This document shows, piece by piece, positions 4,970 to 7,476 of a DNA stretch of 7,476 nt. The stretch covers positions 1-7,476 of the forward strand of contig JAOTYS010000230.1 in assembly GCA_029861795.1 (NCBI GenBank), in the 5' to 3' direction. Position numbers and translations under genes: made by a program. The notes below the pieces were generated by a model. It was given only the letters and a program-made list of their open reading frames with translations, was not told the DNA's origin and made no database searches. Origin of the DNA: Gammaproteobacteria bacterium (GTDB lineage: Bacteria > Pseudomonadota > Gammaproteobacteria > Arenicellales > JAOTYS01). Each line of letters begins with the position of its first letter. The first letter of the stretch is position 1.

Positions 4970-5968
4970 ATGATCGACCGACCTCTTGCCGCCGGCAAAC
5001 TTCCCGTAACATTACTCCGAGATCTGCTGAGCGGTGACACACCTCCGCCGCCAGAGTTGCTGCTACCACCGGCCATTGGTGAAGACGCAGGCGTGATCCA
5101 AATCTCCGGCGGCGCACTCATTGTTGCAGCTGATCCCGTCACACTAACGGGCAGTGATGTAGGGGCTCACGCAGTGATGGTCAATGCCAACGATGTTGCG
5201 GTGATGGGCGCGCGCCCCCGCTGGTTCCTATGTATCGTGCTGTTACCGTTGGGAACGACCGAAGCCGATGTACGTGCGTTGTTCCATGGCCTGCGGGTTG
5301 CGCTCGACTCGGTCGGCGCTGTGCTAGTTGGGGGCCACACTGAAGTCACAGCTTCGGTGACGCAACCAGTGGTAGCAGGGCAGATGCTCGGCTTACGAGA
5401 AGACGGACACTTTGTTCGCACCGGTGGTATGCAAGAAGGAGATGTTGTTCTACAAGTCGGCCCGGCCCCCATCGAAGGCGCTGCTGTGCTAGCCCGTGAG
5501 GCTCGCGAACGATTAGTCGACGTTGATACTGAAATCATAGAAAGGGCAAGAGACGCGCTACGTAACCCTGGCATTTCGGTGGTGAATCCATCGCTAAGGG
5601 CGACTGAATTGGGGGCCAACGCGCTTCACGATCCGACTGAAGGGGGTCTCTCCGCCGGATTATTCGAGCTCGCCGAAGCGTCGGGAGTGGCGCTTTCGGT
5701 TACAGCCGAAGCAGTGTTGTGGTTTGAGCCCGCAACAGTCATCTGCAAGGCCCTTGGTGCAGACCCCTGGGGTGTGCTCGCTTCCGGGACATTGCTCGCC
5801 GCCTTTCCAAAACGGTATACCCACCAGGCCCAAGCAGCGCTTGAAGCCGATGGGTACTCAGTTGCAGCAATCGCACACGCGGAGGCTGGGATCGGGGTGC
5901 GTCGTCTGGATGGTCTAGAATTTCGGCGCTATGAACGCGATGAGTTATCACGCATTCTGATCGCGTAA
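4970..5968 (+). CDS. AIR synthase-superfamily protein (HypE/SelD/ThiL-like)
   Basis: A 332-aa ATP-dependent enzyme of the PurM/HypE/SelD/ThiL fold. Motifs in order: the early GEDAGVI with acidic ligands (37-43), DPVTLTG (55-61), the nucleotide/metal segment VNANDVAVMGARPRW (71-85), GGHTEVT (121-127) and the C-terminal-domain signature HDPTEGGL (219-226). It lacks the C-terminal PRxC cysteine that HypE uses for cyanide-group synthesis (it ends SRILIA), and lacks the N-terminal Cys/Sec and Lys of SelD. It should therefore not be called HypE or selenophosphate synthetase, although similar proteins are often labelled that way. The reaction is probably ATP-dependent activation of a small substrate; the substrate is unknown. 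ATG is chosen because the typical N-terminus follows it; the ribosome binding site is weak. It converges with arfB, with 22 bp between the stops. Confidence 0.88.
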   Translation: MIDRPLAAGKLPVTLLRDLLSGDTPPPPELLLPPAIGEDAGVIQISGGALIVAADPVTLTGSDVGAHAVMVNANDVAVMGARPRWFLCIVLLPLGTTEADVRALFHGLRVALDSVGAVLVGGHTEVTASVTQPVVAGQMLGLREDGHFVRTGGMQEGDVVLQVGPAPIEGAAVLAREARERLVDVDTEIIERARDALRNPGISVVNPSLRATELGANALHDPTEGGLSAGLFELAEASGVALSVTAEAVLWFEPATVICKALGADPWGVLASGTLLAAFPKRYTHQAQAALEADGYSVAAIAHAEAGIGVRRLDGLEFRRYERDELSRILIA

Positions 5969-5990
5969 CGGCTGTCACCGCAGCTCACGT

Positions 5991-6428
5991 CTATTCATCG
6001 AGTGATGGCAGTTGTCGTAAACGTTTGTGCGCCGCGCGCTTTCGCTTCGCTTGTAAGCGACGTTCTTGCGCCGCAGCCGAAGGCCGGGTCTTCTTGCGAG
6101 GCTTGGGTTTGACACAGGCGCGCTCAATTAGGCGGGCTAGACGATCAATTGCGTCCTGACGGTTACGCTCCTGGCTGCGGAAGCGACGCGCGTCGATCGT
6201 CAAGACGCCTCTCGCGCTCACGCGTTTGCCGCCGAGCGCAATGAGTCGCACGAGAACATCACCGGGCAACGACGGGCTATGCCTCACGTCAAATTTTAGC
6301 TGCACCGCGCTCGCGAGCTTATTGACGTTTTGTCCACCCGGACCTGAAGCGCGGATGAACTTGAACCGCAGCTCATCCTCGTCGATGCAAAACCCTTTAC
6401 CCCTGATGACCACTCGCCTCACCATCAC
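5991..6428 (-). CDS. arfB: ArfB/YaeJ peptidyl-tRNA hydrolase, ribosome rescue
   Basis: A 145-aa factor that releases nascent chains from ribosomes stalled on truncated mRNA. The release-factor-like domain carries the catalytic GGQ in FIRASGPGGQNVNKLAS (24-40), where Gln33 would position water at the peptidyl-tRNA ester. The globular part ends near residue 108. It is followed by a very basic tail (KPKPRKKTRPSAAAQERR, then QAKRKRAAHKRLRQ), the segment that in known ArfB occupies the empty mRNA channel; its presence argues for ArfB rather than a decoding release factor. Length is normal (E. coli ArfB is about 140 aa). The start is GTG at 6428 or the adjacent ATG at 6425; no strong ribosome binding site separates them. 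It is divergent from the transporter gene. Confidence 0.93.
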   Translation of the reverse strand: MMVRRVVIRGKGFCIDEDELRFKFIRASGPGGQNVNKLASAVQLKFDVRHSPSLPGDVLVRLIALGGKRVSARGVLTIDARRFRSQERNRQDAIDRLARLIERACVKPKPRKKTRPSAAAQERRLQAKRKRAAHKRLRQLPSLDE

Positions 6429-6549
6429 CCAAGACTACGAATGCAGTATATAGTTAAACCAAGAAAACCATGAGCCAGTAATGGCACCGGTAATGCTGAC
6501 CGCTAATTCGCCTTACGATCTGTCTCACTATTCTCTTCGTGAAAAACAT

Positions 6550-7407
6550 ATGAAAGAAGATCATCCACTGCTGGCTGTCGGCCTAATGTGCACCGCGACC
6601 TTGCTTTTCTCACTTATGGCTGTATGTGCCAAGTGGTTGACCGGTCAACTCCCCGTCCCCGAAGTAGTGTGGGGACGTTATGTGTTTCATCTCCTCTTTA
6701 TTATCGCGCTCTTTCCACACCGAGCCTCGACCCTGTTTGTGAGCGGTTCAAAGTCGCTACAAATCTTGCGTTCCATATTAGTGCTGCTGGCCACCATCTT
6801 CGCGTTCGTCGCGTTGCGTTATTTGCCTTTGGCGAGCGTTGCCGCTCTCGGTTTTGTCGGACCGTTTTTCGTAGTGAGCCTGGCCGCATTGGTGCTACAT
6901 GAACACGTCTCTCCACGACGTTGGGTTGCGGTGGCCGTAGGGCTTATCGGCGTCTTAGTAATTCTGCGCCCAGGATCTGAGGCCATGCACTGGGCCGCAG
7001 TGCTACCACTGGGTATGGCCCTTTGTTACGCAATCTATCAAGTCATCACCCGAATAATCCGTGGAGCTGCTCCACCACTAAATTCACTGTTCTATACTGC
7101 CCTGGTTGGCGCTGTTACTAGTTCTATCGTAGTACCATTTTTCTGGGTGCACCCTGACCCAAAAACCTGGGCGTTAATGGTGGGAACCGGTTTGCTTGGT
7201 GGTAGCGGACATCTTGCACTGATCAAAGCATATGAGTCGGCAAAGGCTTCGATAGTTGCGCCATTTGTCTATTCGGAGCTTCTGTGGGCAACTGCACTTG
7301 GATGGATAGTATTTGCCCAGTTTCCCGATTTTTGGACATTTGTCGGCGCCGGCGTCATCGTGGCGACAGGCATTTATGTGTTGGGCTATGAAAGTCGCGC
7401 GAGGTGA
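6550..7407 (+). CDS. EamA/DMT-superfamily transporter, 10 transmembrane helices
   Basis: An inner-membrane permease of 285 aa with two tandem five-helix EamA units. Hydrophobic segments include LLAVGLMCTATLLFSLMAV, LLFIIALF, ILVLLATIFAFVALRYL, VAALGFVGPFFVVSLAAL and WVAVAVGLIGVLVILRP in the first half. The second half has five more, ending TFVGAGVIVATGIYVLGY. Conserved family turns are WGRYVFH after helix 1 and AALGFVGPFF in helix 4, with SELLWATALGW near the end. Family members export amino acids, metabolites or drugs; the substrate cannot be assigned. The frame is open from an ATG at 6481, which would add 23 residues. I prefer ATG 6550 because MKEDHPLLAVG begins just before the first helix, as is usual; neither start has a good ribosome binding site. 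The remaining 69 bp of the window show nothing further. Confidence 0.85.
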   Translation: MKEDHPLLAVGLMCTATLLFSLMAVCAKWLTGQLPVPEVVWGRYVFHLLFIIALFPHRASTLFVSGSKSLQILRSILVLLATIFAFVALRYLPLASVAALGFVGPFFVVSLAALVLHEHVSPRRWVAVAVGLIGVLVILRPGSEAMHWAAVLPLGMALCYAIYQVITRIIRGAAPPLNSLFYTALVGAVTSSIVVPFFWVHPDPKTWALMVGTGLLGGSGHLALIKAYESAKASIVAPFVYSELLWATALGWIVFAQFPDFWTFVGAGVIVATGIYVLGYESRAR

Positions 7408-7476
7408 GATCAATCTTTAGACCCACGCTCTAATCGTCTTTTATTGATTCCATCTCTGAGATTATTGTACGGGGGT

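Noticed and set aside
5167..5619. 150-codon minus-strand frame inside the AIR-synthase-like gene
   Set aside because: It is antisense to a gene with clear family motifs; its Ser/Thr/Arg/Pro-rich composition is typical of a shadow frame.
4970..5968. Calling this gene selD and linking it to the two in-frame TGA codons as a selenoprotein system
   Set aside because: The SelD catalytic Cys/Sec and Lys are absent, and no SelA, SelB or tRNA-Sec sequence is present in the window.
6470..6483. Three-codon ORF (ATG AGC CAG TAA) whose stop overlaps the ATG at 6481
   Set aside because: It could look like a leader peptide, but it has no ribosome binding site, and the transporter probably starts at 6550.
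7411..7450. ATCAAT/ATTGAT inverted pair after the transporter gene as a terminator
   Set aside because: The stem is only 6 AT-rich pairs with a long loop and no following T tract.

Overview
The window looks like a chromosomal segment of a proteobacterium, most likely gammaproteobacterial. This rests on a YfcG-type glutathione S-transferase, a Crp/Fnr-family regulator, an ArfB ribosome-rescue factor and an EamA transporter, all at moderate GC; no marker gene fixes the taxon. TAA, TAG and TGA all end convincing genes, so the standard bacterial code applies.

Layout. Positions 1-1813 (+) carry a glutathione S-transferase and a short-chain dehydrogenase/reductase (SDR), separated by a small exported-protein gene broken by a frameshift. 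Positions 1814-4306 are gene-poor and partly decayed. They hold a frameshifted ankyrin-repeat remnant (-), a complete Crp/Fnr-type regulator (+), a perfect 13-bp inverted repeat just after it, a 40-codon ORF with a good ribosome binding site, a three-helix membrane protein (-) and a TGA-interrupted ORF (+). The last two diverge from a region containing an exact FNR-type box. Positions 4307-7407 are dense and conventional: a helix-hairpin-helix protein related to endonuclease III, an AIR-synthase-superfamily protein, a convergent arfB, and a 10-helix EamA/DMT transporter divergent from arfB.

How the parts relate. I see no single metabolic pathway. The one coherent theme is regulatory: a Crp-like regulator whose recognition helix predicts GTGA half-sites, GTGA-containing palindromes within about 100 bp downstream of it, a possible small target ORF, and an FNR box about 0.8 kb further on. 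Two reading frames in this zone continue past an in-frame TGA. Together with the two frameshifted remnants, this most simply indicates local gene decay. A translational recoding explanation is possible but weakly supported.

No tRNA, rRNA, CRISPR array, transposase or convincing intrinsic terminator was seen.
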